DNA of 64,000 nt from assembly GCA_037074765.1 (NCBI GenBank), contig JBAMDO010000052.1, forward strand, positions 186,001-250,000, read 5' to 3'. The DNA is from Mansonella perstans (Eukaryota > Nematoda > Chromadorea > Rhabditida > Onchocercidae). Position numbers and translations under genes: made by a program. The notes beneath the pieces are model-generated. The model was not told where the DNA came from, ran no database searches, and was given only the letters and a program-made list of their open reading frames with translations. Each line of letters starts with the position of its first letter. Positions within the stretch are counted from its first letter, which is position 1. Positions 50,678 through 61,586 of the stretch are shown piece after piece.

Positions 50678-53600
50678 ATGTGTGCTAATCCAGCAGAATC
50701 ATCTGTTCGAAAATATTTGAACAATCGAAAACGTCGAAGTAATAACGATCGATTAGGTATTACAAGTCAAATTTCGATGAACTATTAAATTTTATTCAAA
50801 AATTATTTCATGAATTTTTTGTAAATTTTCCATCTGTTCTCAATCATGTTCCATGAATTTTTATTCACTGAAAGAAATGATAATGATGGGATTAAATTTC
50901 GCAGTAAGAATATGATATGATATGTACATAGAATGATATTATTACTTCGAAAAGGTTATACTGATATATGCAACAAAGTTTAACAATTTTTTGAAGAGTT
51001 TTAATTTTTATAAATATATGAACAGCTGGTGAAGGATCATCATCCAGAGATTTCTCCATGATCACAAATTATCAATCATTGAATTATACGAATTTGCTGA
51101 TTTGTGGATATATGATTAAGTTACCACCAAATATACAACCATATGCTACGCAGCGAACGATGATTGCAAAAATTCTCACTAGTTTAAAGAATAAACTTAA
51201 TGCGCTAATTGAAAGTCCAACAGGAAGTGGTTGGTTTTATTGGGAGAAATTTTAATTTTAAAACTTTTTCAAGTGTCATATTTTCGATATTATGTTAGCA
51301 AAAAGAGGAATTACGAATTATGCAGCACGTATTGCATTCAAACTTTTCTTTCAATCGAAGAAAAAATTTATTTGGTTTTAGGTAAAACACTTGGCCTTCT
51401 ATCAGCAAGTTGTGCCTGGCTTGAAAGATATAAAAAAGAACGCATACAATCGCGCGAAGAGTGTAAAGCGTGTCGTGGTGGTGGTGGTGGTGGTGATGAT
51501 GGACACGCGGACTATAGAAACTTAAATCAAAACACATTATTTAGTGATTTAAACAATACTGATTTGAGCAATAATAGCAGTAAGTGTGCGAATGCTAGAT
51601 CAGCTGAATGTACAAGTGATGTCCAATCATTTTCTACATGTAAGTCATTTTTTATTTTTTAATCAAAATTTGAAATTAAATGGGAATTTAAATTAATAAA
51701 GGTCAACTGTCTTCATCCAGAAATGATCAACAATCTTTGTTTGCATAATAGGATAGAGGAAGATGAAGATTAACCAGATATTCTAAAAGCCTTATACAAA
51801 TAAATATTTCCTTGATTTTAATCTCTAATTGTATAATCATCGGAATCCTTTAAAATAATAAAGGTGTTTCATTAAGCATGCATTTTTTGCTGCGGACAAC
51901 TGATATGAACTATTTTTCAGTGGAAGATGAATTTGAGAATGATTTTTGCGCGGTTACAAGCTCCTCATCCTCTTTAAATAAAGTAAGTTATTTGTTTCTA
52001 AACTACTCTACTAATTAATAGCATTCGTTGCTTTCTTTTATTGAAATATATTGAAAGTATTTCCACTATGATAAGAAAGCACTGGATATTTATTTTATAG
52101 TTGGAAGGTGTTGCTTTATTAGATGATAGCAAAATTTTGAAGAAAGATGTGATGGAGGAAGGCCACACTTGTTTACCGTAAGTTTCTATTATGCTTTTAT
52201 TGAATTTTTAATTTCTGCTCATTGTTCTGTATTGAAAGATCTGTTTTGCATTAATCCATAACCGATGAGCTAAGCGTGGTGAATTTTATATGACCATGTA
52301 TTCAGTTGTAGATGTTCTGAATAGTTACTTTATGATGACATTTTTCTTCCAGACGTGTGACAGTATATTATGGAACGCGAACACATAAACAAATTAGTCA
52401 GGTGGTAAAAGAATTTTCACGCTTATCATATGGACAAGAAGGAATCATTAAGTAATGTAATTACTTATGCTGCATAATATAGCTTAACTTGATTTTACTT
52501 ATACAATTTCTATTTTTTATTCATGTAGAGCCCACTTCATTTACCATTGGTTTTATCGGCTGAAATGATTTCCATTGTTAAAATAAAGGAATGAATATGA
52601 TTTTTTACAGGCATACAATATTAGCAAGTCGTGAACATATGTGTATCAATTCAGCCATACGTGTTAATGATGATATCAATAGTAAATGTAAAGAATTCAT
52701 ATCTTCGGATGGGGTAATTTCAAATTTTATTTTAATTTGTACGCCTAAGCAAACGCTATTATCATCCGACTTTGCTTACTATTTACAACTTATCAGTAAA
52801 ATTTTGCTTACTATTCACAATCTCTTGAATTTTGAATCGAAATAAAATTTGCTCAGATTGGTTGTTCATATAAGAATTCAATGCGTGGGAAATACGAAAG
52901 ACCGAACGCAATAAGACGTTTGGTTGCGCAGACGACTGGAAAGGTCAATTGTGTTTGGGATGTAGAGGATCTTGTTGAAGCATTAAAACATTCCACACCG
53001 TCACTTTGTCCGTATTTCTCAACCGCTCGAGTATTGATCGACGACGCCGACATTATTTTTTGTCCGTTCTCTTATCTTATAGGTAAGTTTCTTTCATAAT
53101 TTTTGTTGCGTATGTATGATTTACAGAGAAATTGTAAAGAATTCTCCATTATTCATGTTAATATTTTTTGAGTAAATTTTTGCAGATCCCATTATTCGAG
53201 CAAATTCTGGTTTAAACCTGAAAAATACGATAGTTATCCTCGATGAAGCGCATAACGTGGAAGATGTTTGCCGTGAAGCTGTTAGTTTTACATTTTCAGA
53301 GCGTGAACTGGTTGGTGCAGCTGCAGATTTGTATCAGAAAGGTTAGAAAACTTGTAATCCCGAAAAGGTTTCTTGTCTTTCTTGGGATTCTCACTGAAAT
53401 AGGATTTGCTTTCTTTTCAGCAGCAGAACTTGAGAAAGAACTTGTTAAAGTGGAGGCTAAAACTGTTGCGGAAGAAGGTTTGATTGGAATAGAAGACAAC
53501 AGGACAGGAAGATATAAGGAGTGTTTGGAAGTGATGAAAGGACATTTTAAAACAGTTCGTCTTTGTTAAATCGAATGGAGTTGTTTGTGATAGCATTTTT

Positions 53601-56600
53601 CGGGAGCACTTTTGTTTTTTTTGCGAAAAATTGGCTAGAATTTTATTGTGAGATCTGATTTAACTCTCGAAAGTTGAAACCGTTTGAGATTGTTTTGTAA
53701 AATGGATAAAATGGATAATATTATGTGTTTTTTCAGGTAATTAATTTTTTAAACAAAATATTGGACTGGTTTGTGAATGTATCATCGGATGCGCTGCAGT
53801 CAGTTTCGATGAAAAATGATCGACTTAGCTATACTTACAATTGGGAAAAACTTTTCACATCGTTTGCGAGTAATGATTTGAATGTATTTGGCAAGATCGG
53901 CAAAGGAACTGCTTATTCAGATCTATTGGTAAGATCTCGTTACAAAAATTGGTATTAGAGTTAAAAGATTGAAAAAACCGTACTAATTGCTTCTTTGAAA
54001 TTCATTTACACGGAACACCGATTTATGGGGTTAACTGCCTTATATCTCCTCGATCAATGTAGTTTATCTGAAATATAGCAAATTTTCAAATTTAAAATGG
54101 AAGGGAGTTTTTTGGAAAAGTTGGATCAGAGCTGTTCGCAAATTCAGATCCTTAACGTTATTCTTTAAGATCAGTGACTTGCTTAAAATTAACTGTTTTT
54201 TTCAGGAAGCATTTGTATCTATAAGCGCTGCAGGTAGTGAAAATGATGAGTTTCAGTCTTACTTGAAACATTACAAGCCATCCGCTGCAGCAGTTGTTTG
54301 TGTTGAAAAATTTCTATATTTTTTCAAATCATATTTTCGAGATGATAATCATACTGCCTATAAGTAAGTTTTTAGTCGAAATTATTTAAATGACTTTGTG
54401 AAACAATTTCGAATAAATTCACTCCAATTTATGTTTTTTCTAATGCATTATTGAAAAAAAAAACATTTTCAGTAATTTTTTTGCAGATTATTTGTATGTA
54501 TCGACAAGCCATTTGCATCATATTCAGAATCAAATATTTTCGATATAGCAAAGAATTTATCAGTTAACGTATGCTTGATTTTCCACTTTATTCTGGTTGT
54601 TGAATTGAAAATATAGGAAAAGGAATGGAGCGCGTGTGCTGTTTGTGTAGTTTGTTAACAGTGAATGAACATTGCGTATTCTGAATGGTATCCTGAAAAA
54701 AAAAAAGCACTGATCATTAATTGCATCCTATGTTGAAATTGCTGTTGCCCAGAATAGATTTAAATTTGAATGGAACCATATAAAATTCATAATTCAGATT
54801 TCAGACTGATATATTGGATATGAGTTCATATGATAAAGAAAAAGAAATATGGTTAGATTCAAGAACGCGTCTGAAGGGGTATCGCGAGGTGAAGTATGGC
54901 TATCGTGTTACTATCAGTTTTTGGTGTATGCGCCCATCTTTGGTTGGCATTATTACGATATGCTGCTATTAAGGAATAATTACAAATAAAAAAAGCTGAA
55001 TTATAAGTTGTCAATTTTTTTTTAAAGAAACCTTTATTTTCGCTAGACTTTTCGCAACGGGTTCAAAACTATTACCTAGATTGTTACTAGATTTAAAAAA
55101 CTGTCACTTAGATTCACCGATAGGCACGCATTGTGCTAGCCTTTTCAAAGTGTCGAGAACTGCAGTTCAAACTTTATGGTCGGTGAATCTGCTAATTAAG
55201 AAAACTTTAGAAGAATTAAGGAAGCTGTTAGTGTTTTAACATTTCAGGCTTATATAGATGCATTCAAAGGATGTCGCAGTGTTATTTTAGCGTCTGGTAC
55301 ACTCTCCCCGACGGATACTTTTCGTACGGAACTTGGCACTACTTTTCAGCAAGAAATGGAAGGAAATCAAATTATACCGGATGACCAAATTTTTGCTGCA
55401 GTCATTCCATCCGTAAGTTTTATTTAAGTCTTCATACTATTCTTGTTTTAAAAAAATGTTAATTGAAGTAATATTACAAATATCCCATTTCTAATGTTTT
55501 AGGGACCAAGTGGGCAAAAACTGTGTGGGACTTATAAAATTATCAACCAAGATGATCGATTTATACGGGAGATTTCACTGATTCTGAAGTGCATTTGCTT
55601 ATATAGTTTCTCAGAATTATTTTAATCTATGTTATAATTTTAAGAAAGTAAGACAGATGCCTAGAAACTTGCATATATTTCGGCTTCAGCAGCTAATGTT
55701 ATGAATCTTTTTAGGATTGCAATTTGTGAAAGTACGTTGTTAGCAGAAGTTATCTTGCATTGAGTAAACAGACTATAATATTCGACATCTTTTTTCATTA
55801 GTTTCAAATAATAATGTACAAGAACAGCTTTTTCTTTTTCCTTCGTTTTGTCAACTAAATCTCCGTTGCATCTGCTTTTCTTTTTTACCTTTTTTAGCGA
55901 AAAATTTATTCCATCTTTTTTAGTCATATCTGTAAAATAATACCGAAAGGTGTATTATGTTTTTTCTCAAGTTATCGTGTTTTGGATCAAATTTATGAAT
56001 ATATGGAAACGGCGGGTATTTTAAGACAAATACAAAATATCAAGGTAATTGTTACAATTTTAGTATTTACCAACTGATTTTAATATATATTTGGCAATAT
56101 TAAGGTAGTTGTTGCAACCTTAATTTAGTATTTGATTTATCAAACTACAAATAGTTATTTATGTGTTTACAGCCTGTTTTCAAAAATAAAATTAGTATAA
56201 AAAAAGAATTTTAATTAGTATAAAAATTGAAATCTATTCCTTCATTTTTAAGACACGTCGAACATTTCATCGGATCTTATAACTGAGCTTGTGATCTCTC
56301 TTCCTAATTTTCAGCAAATTCTAGTCAGCTTTCATCACTATTTCATTATCATCTTTTTGATTTCTGCTCTCATAATTTTATCTTCGATGTTATTTTCATG
56401 GCAATTAGTGAGTCAAAGAATGGATATTTAGGTCTGTTCACAATTAATTTTGTTAATTTTCAGCTTGTTTTGAAAGAACCGAGACGTTCATCACTGATGA
56501 ACACTGTTATGATGCAGTATGAAAAAGCTGTTGTTAATTCTTTGAACTTTGGACCGCAATGTACTGGTGCGTTGCTGATGGCAGTTTTTAGGGGCAAGGT

Positions 56601-57719
56601 AGTTTTTTGGATTTTTAAAATTGTTGGAACTTTAGTAGTAATGTAAACAGATTTTTTACTTTCTCCACTTCCGTAATTTTAAGTTCTTAATTAAATCTTA
56701 TACTTCATTTCAGAAATATATATCTTATACTTCTTTCTTTTTACTCGATTTAGCTTCTAAAAAGGCAATGTTTTAGACACTCGTCACGGTTTTCATGACT
56801 TTATCATTATTTATATAGCTAAACTTAATGAAAATTTCAACGAGAGAAAAAATATTACTTCTATTATTTTTATTACATTTTTATTAATTTTAATAAAAGG
56901 TGTCGGAAGGTATCGATTTTGCTGACGACAGAGCTCGTTGTGTAGTGACCGTTGGTATACCGTTTCCAAGCGCTATGGATGAACAAGTAAATTTGATAAT
57001 CTTTTGGAAGTAATAACCGGTTTTCAATTTTTACTTTTTCTAGTACTTTTTGATCATGATTACATTTCAGGTTGTTGAAAAGAAAAAGTATAACGATGAT
57101 TATTGCACGAAATTACGGATCTTGTCCGGTGATGAATGGTATACTATGCAAGCATACAGAGCTCTGAATCAAGCTTTGGGGAGGTAAATTGCAAATCTTC
57201 ATCAAATTTAAAGTAATGTAAAGCTTTATTACAATTTATCATGCAGTTACTTTTATTAGTCAAAAAAATCATGGTGTTAGAAATCAACGCAAATGTGCAT
57301 AATATAATACCTGAAATATCTGCGATACCGTAAAGCTTTTCCATGATGCTATCTGTACACATCCTGAAAGTTCGCAGCTGGTGACTTATAATGCTGTTTT
57401 TGATCAAATCTATAAAAATTCAGATGATTTCATTGAATTTTTATATATTTTTCTTTCAAACATTATTTGCAGATGTTTACGACACCGTTCCGATTGGGGA
57501 TCGATTTTGATGCTGGATGAACGGTTGCTACAAACACGGACAAATCCAAATGCCAAAAAGATTTCACGATGGATACGTGAACAGTTGCGACCATTGAGAA
57601 ATTATGAGCATTTTCTTGGTGAATTAACCAATTTTGTTAATAAAATGGAAATCAGGAATTTAGAGTTACCTAATGGTAGTGAATATAGTGATACGAATCT
57701 CGTTAATAACGAGGAGTAA
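50678..57719 (+). CDS. dog-1: FANCJ/BRIP1-type iron-sulfur DNA helicase (DOG-1 orthologue)
   Basis: Twenty-one exons, 973 aa: 50678-50756, 51026-51229, 51382-51639, 51921-51982, 52101-52177, 52353-52451, 52611-52713, 52857-53082, 53186-53341, 53421-53554, 53737-53928, 54206-54363, 54487-54568, 54805-54942, 55248-55412, 55503-55588, 55924-56044, 56464-56598, 56900-56986, 57071-57183, 57473-57719. Walker A is ESPTGSGKT (89-97), split by an intron. Motif Ia is [10 protein letters not shown]. Four cysteines for the 4Fe-4S cluster sit at 271, 286, 297 and 345 (SLCPYF). The DEAH box is 389-392 ([10 protein letters not shown]). [19 protein letters not shown] and motif [16 protein letters not shown] follow. 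This order and wording match BRIP1 rather than RTEL1 or XPD. The enzyme unwinds DNA 5' to 3' and resolves G-quadruplexes and interstrand crosslinks; worm dog-1 protects poly-G tracts. A Gly run encoded by GGT repeats lies in exon 3. Confidence 0.95.
55661..55927 (-). CDS. Possible antisense ORF nested in a helicase intron, faintly CENP-X/MHF2-like
   Basis: An ATG-to-TAG frame of 88 codons on the minus strand fills most of the intron 55589-55923. Its start codon overlaps the first bases of the next helicase exon. The N-terminal half is rich in Lys (LKKVKKKSR). The second half ([12 protein letters not shown], then KITS, then [14 protein letters not shown]) loosely follows the histone-fold pattern of CENP-X/MHF2 (LVSRLLHLHFKDD, KVSG, ELLKVFVVEAA), with an insertion of about ten residues. 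The expected C-terminal helix is missing, although gcaagtttct near the stop could be a splice donor. Chance ORFs of similar size occur in this window, and no promoter or partner exon is evident. This is a lead rather than an annotation. Confidence 0.25.
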   Translation of the reverse strand: MTKKDGINFSLKKVKKKSRCNGDLVDKTKEKEKAVLVHYYLKLMKKDVEYYSLFTQCKITSANNVLSQIAILKRFITLAAEAEIYASF

Positions 57720-59160
57720 TATATGTTGCACAGTATTTTTTTTTAATGTTATTACGATCTCTATAGTTTATAAATGTTTTTTGTCTAAATTTTCGGTTTC
57801 TGCAGCTCATTCATTTCGTGAAATCCAGTTTCTGACGGCTGTCATTGAAATTTATTCCTAAAAAACTTCACTTGGGATCGTCAAATAAGCAGTTTTTTTT
57901 GAGCTGTTTAAGTAGCCAATTTCTTTGGAAACAAAGTTAACAGACTTGAATTTTCAGGGCATATTTAATGATGTTGCACTTTTTCTTTCATTTCTCTATA
58001 ATTTTCAGTTAGTGTTATTGAGATCTCTTGAGTTGTAATTTATTAATCAGATGTTGATGTATCTAAAAAATTAACTGGTTAAAAAACCTAGTTTTCATTT
58101 AATATTTAAAATACAATTTCAGTCATTTTTAAAAAATAAATGAATTTTTGGTTTAAAATTTGTCAAAGAAATAAATAATTAGTTTTCCAAAATTGAAGTT
58201 TTAGAAATTTGAACTGTAGAAATAAGGATTAATGAATGACTGTAGTTTCACGACAAATATGGAAAATAATAATGGGATAAATTTTTTTGGCTACAATTGA
58301 AAAATGCCATTATCAAATGACATTTACTATTTTCCATTTTTTTTTTTTTTTTTTGTCTTTGCTGGAATTTATCGAATTAATTTTCAGTTTTAGCATTTAT
58401 AAGATTAAAATTCTCTTTCACATGACAATTACGTTAATATTATTCTTGAATATCTGGCTGATTTTTTTTTATTTTTGCAAATGATTTTAAGAATTTTTAA
58501 TTGCTTCAACTTATAAAAGTACATTAAAAAACACATTCCATCCTATCGTGGATACATTTTTATCCTTCTTCTCTTTTTATATGCTCTTCGCATTGAATAA
58601 TTACTGCAAATAAATAAATTTATAAATGCCAAGCATAGTTATCATTCCATTTGAAATGTCACTGATGACAGTTACAAGTGATAAATGAATTATATGAAAA
58701 GCAGAAGAGAAAAATGATATGAAAGCTAATTGCTGTGTTTGTTTATCTTTCCCCTAAAACGATCAATGAACTGATTGTTACAATTGATCAATAATCTAGA
58801 AAAATAACGGGTAGTCAATTTTTTCATGTCGCACAATACAATATATCTTAGTAAAGAATGTTCAATATTTATTCTTACTGTAAGCCTGTATTATTTCAAT
58901 ATTTTTTAAAAAGTTAACTGTAAACATTTAAAGATTTCATTGAAAAAAAAAAAAAGAACTATGATATGATAAAATGGAAAATCAATTTAAAAATATCGAT
59001 TGCAGTGTTATGAAAATGATACTGATTTTTCAGTAAAAAACACTGAACTAATTAATGATTATTAATTCTTCGTACAATAAATTGCCTATTTCTAATGATT
59101 TCATTTAAGTAAGGAAATAACAGTAACCCTTGTACTGTCAATACCATATTTTTATTCATT

Positions 59161-59309
59161 CCTGGTACTCCTGGATATATTAACCTGAAAGATGTAATGT
59201 CCTGGTATTCCTGGATATATTAACCTGAAAGATGTAATGTCCTGGCACTCCTGAATATATTAACCTGAAAGATGTAGTGTCCTGATACTCCTGGATATAA
59301 TGACCTGTC
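59161..59309. repeat. 40-bp tandem repeat, about 3.7 copies
   Basis: Copies start at 59161, 59201, 59241 and 59281, each beginning cctggtactcctggatatat or a variant with one to three changes. The last is partial and more diverged. Confidence 0.93.
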
Positions 59310-59466
59310 AAGTTGTATTGTAAGATCCATTACACGCATCATATCTATTAGATTGTTTATTTCCTTAAGCTGACGTATTACAACAAAATTGACTGATAAT
59401 AAGGTGGGTGTGTCGCTCGCTTTCAACAATTTATACATGTATCTGTATGCCTGATAGACTTGTTCA

Positions 59467-59610
59467 TGTATGTGTGTGTACGTACCTATGTATCCGTGTG
59501 TGTGTGTATGTGTGTGTGTGTGTGTGGGTGTGTATGGGTGTGTGTGTATGTGTGTGTGTATGGGTGTGTGTGTGTGTGTATGTGTGTGTATGTGTGTGTG
59601 TGTGTCTGTG
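59467..59610. repeat. Compound (GT)n microsatellite
   Basis: About 140 bases of GT dinucleotides interrupted by TATG and GGG variants. Confidence 0.95.
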
Positions 59611-59778
59611 ATGTTCGTCATAGGCGATCGATGGTTGTGCTATTTTAACATTGGTGCAGAAACGAGTGATAAAATGTTAGGAAAAGATTTCTGATTAATA
59701 ATTTTGGTTACATCGTTTGTATGTTGTGCGTATATGCTGTATGTATGTATGTTAGTCTATGTACATGTATATCGTTTG

Positions 59779-59833
59779 TTTGTGTATGTATGTATGTGTG
59801 TGTGTGTGTGTGTATGTGTGTGTATATGTATGT

Positions 59834-59870
<37 letters not shown>
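59779..59870. repeat. Second compound (GT)n microsatellite
   Basis: About 90 bases of GT with TATG interruptions, 170 bases downstream of the first tract and in the same orientation. Confidence 0.95.
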
Positions 59871-59871
<1 letters not shown>

Positions 59872-60627
59872 ATGCTTTGTATGCACATTTCGTTAATTTA
59901 ACAAATATATTTAAAAATAGAGAAACTTTTATTTAACTGAGTATTGAAGAAATACAGGTTATTTACATCTACGACAAAGTTGACGACGGTTTGCTCTTAC
60001 TTGCATTCTTCCTTTTCAGATTTCAATGTTATCCTACTTTCTTATCAGATAATTATTTATCACTATCCTGTTTCATTGTTTTATATTGATTATCATTATC
60101 ATGATTATTTTTCTTATGATAAATGATTTTCTATGGTAAATACCTGATGCATTTCTTTTACTTCGCTAAAAAATGACATTATTTGTGAGATGAAAACAAG
60201 AAAAATACATTTTGTATTGTTATCACGAAAAAAGGAAAGAGTGAGAGATAGAGAGAGAGGGAGAGAGAGGAAGAAGAGAAAGAAAGGAAGAAAAAAGAGA
60301 GATAACAACAGCATGTGGTATGAGTGGCATTCATGAAGTGACGTGGCATTTCGAATGGATGAATTGTTAAATTATTTTTCATAAAACATTTGATTCGAAT
60401 GGAATAAATCTAAAATGATCTGATCGTTTAGATCATTACTTCCTGAATGTTTATGATTGTCATGCTTCTCTTCTTTTCTATGCTATTTCCTCATTTTTCC
60501 TCTTTTTTTTCACTTTTTCAATATTGCTAAATTGCTTTTTCCGATAGAATTTTAGTTGAATAATTCATTTTTTTTTATTGGGAATTTTCAGTTAACGATC
60601 AAATTATCAATCGATAAACAGTTTAAA

Positions 60628-61586
60628 ATGGGTGACGATCCCTGTGAATGCTTTTTCAATCATGAAACCGCTATGAGACGTTTACTTTCACTGGTAAAGT
60701 ATTAATGATTAAATTTTATTTCCTTTAATTCTTTTTTATTTGGGCATTAAACATTGAGAGGAATGTACGTGTATTTTGAAAAGAATTTAGATTACGTGAA
60801 ACGTGAATTATTTAACTATTAAATTAGCCAGTTTTAATCAATGGTTATGTACAAATGGCATCCAATTGTCTATTGAAATTAAAGAATAGTATATTTTCAT
60901 GCTACAATGGAAATATTTTACAAATGCTCAATAAAAGTGAAGATTTGTGTAGATAAAGTATAAATAAAAAATAAACAATTCAAAATCTTCAAAATCTGTT
61001 TCAGTTACGGGATTCACAAGGTTATTGCACGGATTCGGAATGTGTTCAAGATTTACCGGGTCCACAAGGTGCAGGTTTTGGTGCGAACAATTTAATGATG
61101 ATTGTCATTTTGTGGGCTATACTTGCAGTTGCAATGTTTATTTTGCGTCCGAATTCGATGCGTTCAAGACCAGATCCATTGGGGAAACCTGGACCTCGTT
61201 CGGTAAATATTAATCAATTTATGACTTTTTTTGGAATAGAACAGTAGATATAAGATTTTACAAAGATTTAAATTTAGTGCATTTTTTATGAATCATTTCC
61301 TCATTACATTTAGTTTTAACAAGTTTGTCAGCAGTTTTTGACAAATCGAAATAACATATTTTTATGTTGGAATCTTTGAAAATTCATTTTATCGGTACAA
61401 GCTAAGACAACTGATTTCCTTATTTCTTTTTTTATTTTGCAATTATTCTTAAGTTTTATTTGCTGACTGCTGAAGGTATATTTCTTATTGAATTTATACA
61501 GACTATTATTGTTACTGCTTAATCAAAAGTTTGTTTTTTTGCAGGGTGGTGATAATCCTGAACCGCCAGCACCTAATGTGCATTAA
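60628..61586 (+). CDS. SMIM14 small integral membrane protein
   Basis: Three exons: 60628-60693, 61005-61202 and 61545-61586, giving 101 aa, the usual size for the family (99 in human). The N-terminus MGDDPCECFFNHETAMRRLL followed by LRDSQGYCTDSEC and LPGPQG matches human SMIM14 closely, including the conserved Cys residues. One membrane segment lies at about residues 51-69 (NLMMIVILWAILAVAMFIL), followed by LRPNSMRSRPDPLGKPG and a proline-rich end PEPPAPNVH. Human SMIM14 is an ER-membrane protein whose molecular role is poorly known. The start is the first ATG of the exon and agrees with the family. Confidence 0.96.

Larger units (their letters stand above)
57720..60627. other. Intergenic interval with minisatellite and GT microsatellites
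   Basis: No exon is supported. The interval holds the 40-bp tandem repeat and the two long GT tracts listed below, a T-rich run at about 58339-58354 and a GA-rich patch at 60240-60300. Apparent Cys/Val-rich or His/Thr-rich ORFs are translations of the GT/CA tracts. Confidence 0.6.

Noticed and set aside
59220..59936. Cys/Val-rich and His/Thr-rich ORFs
   Set aside because: Translations of GT/CA microsatellites.
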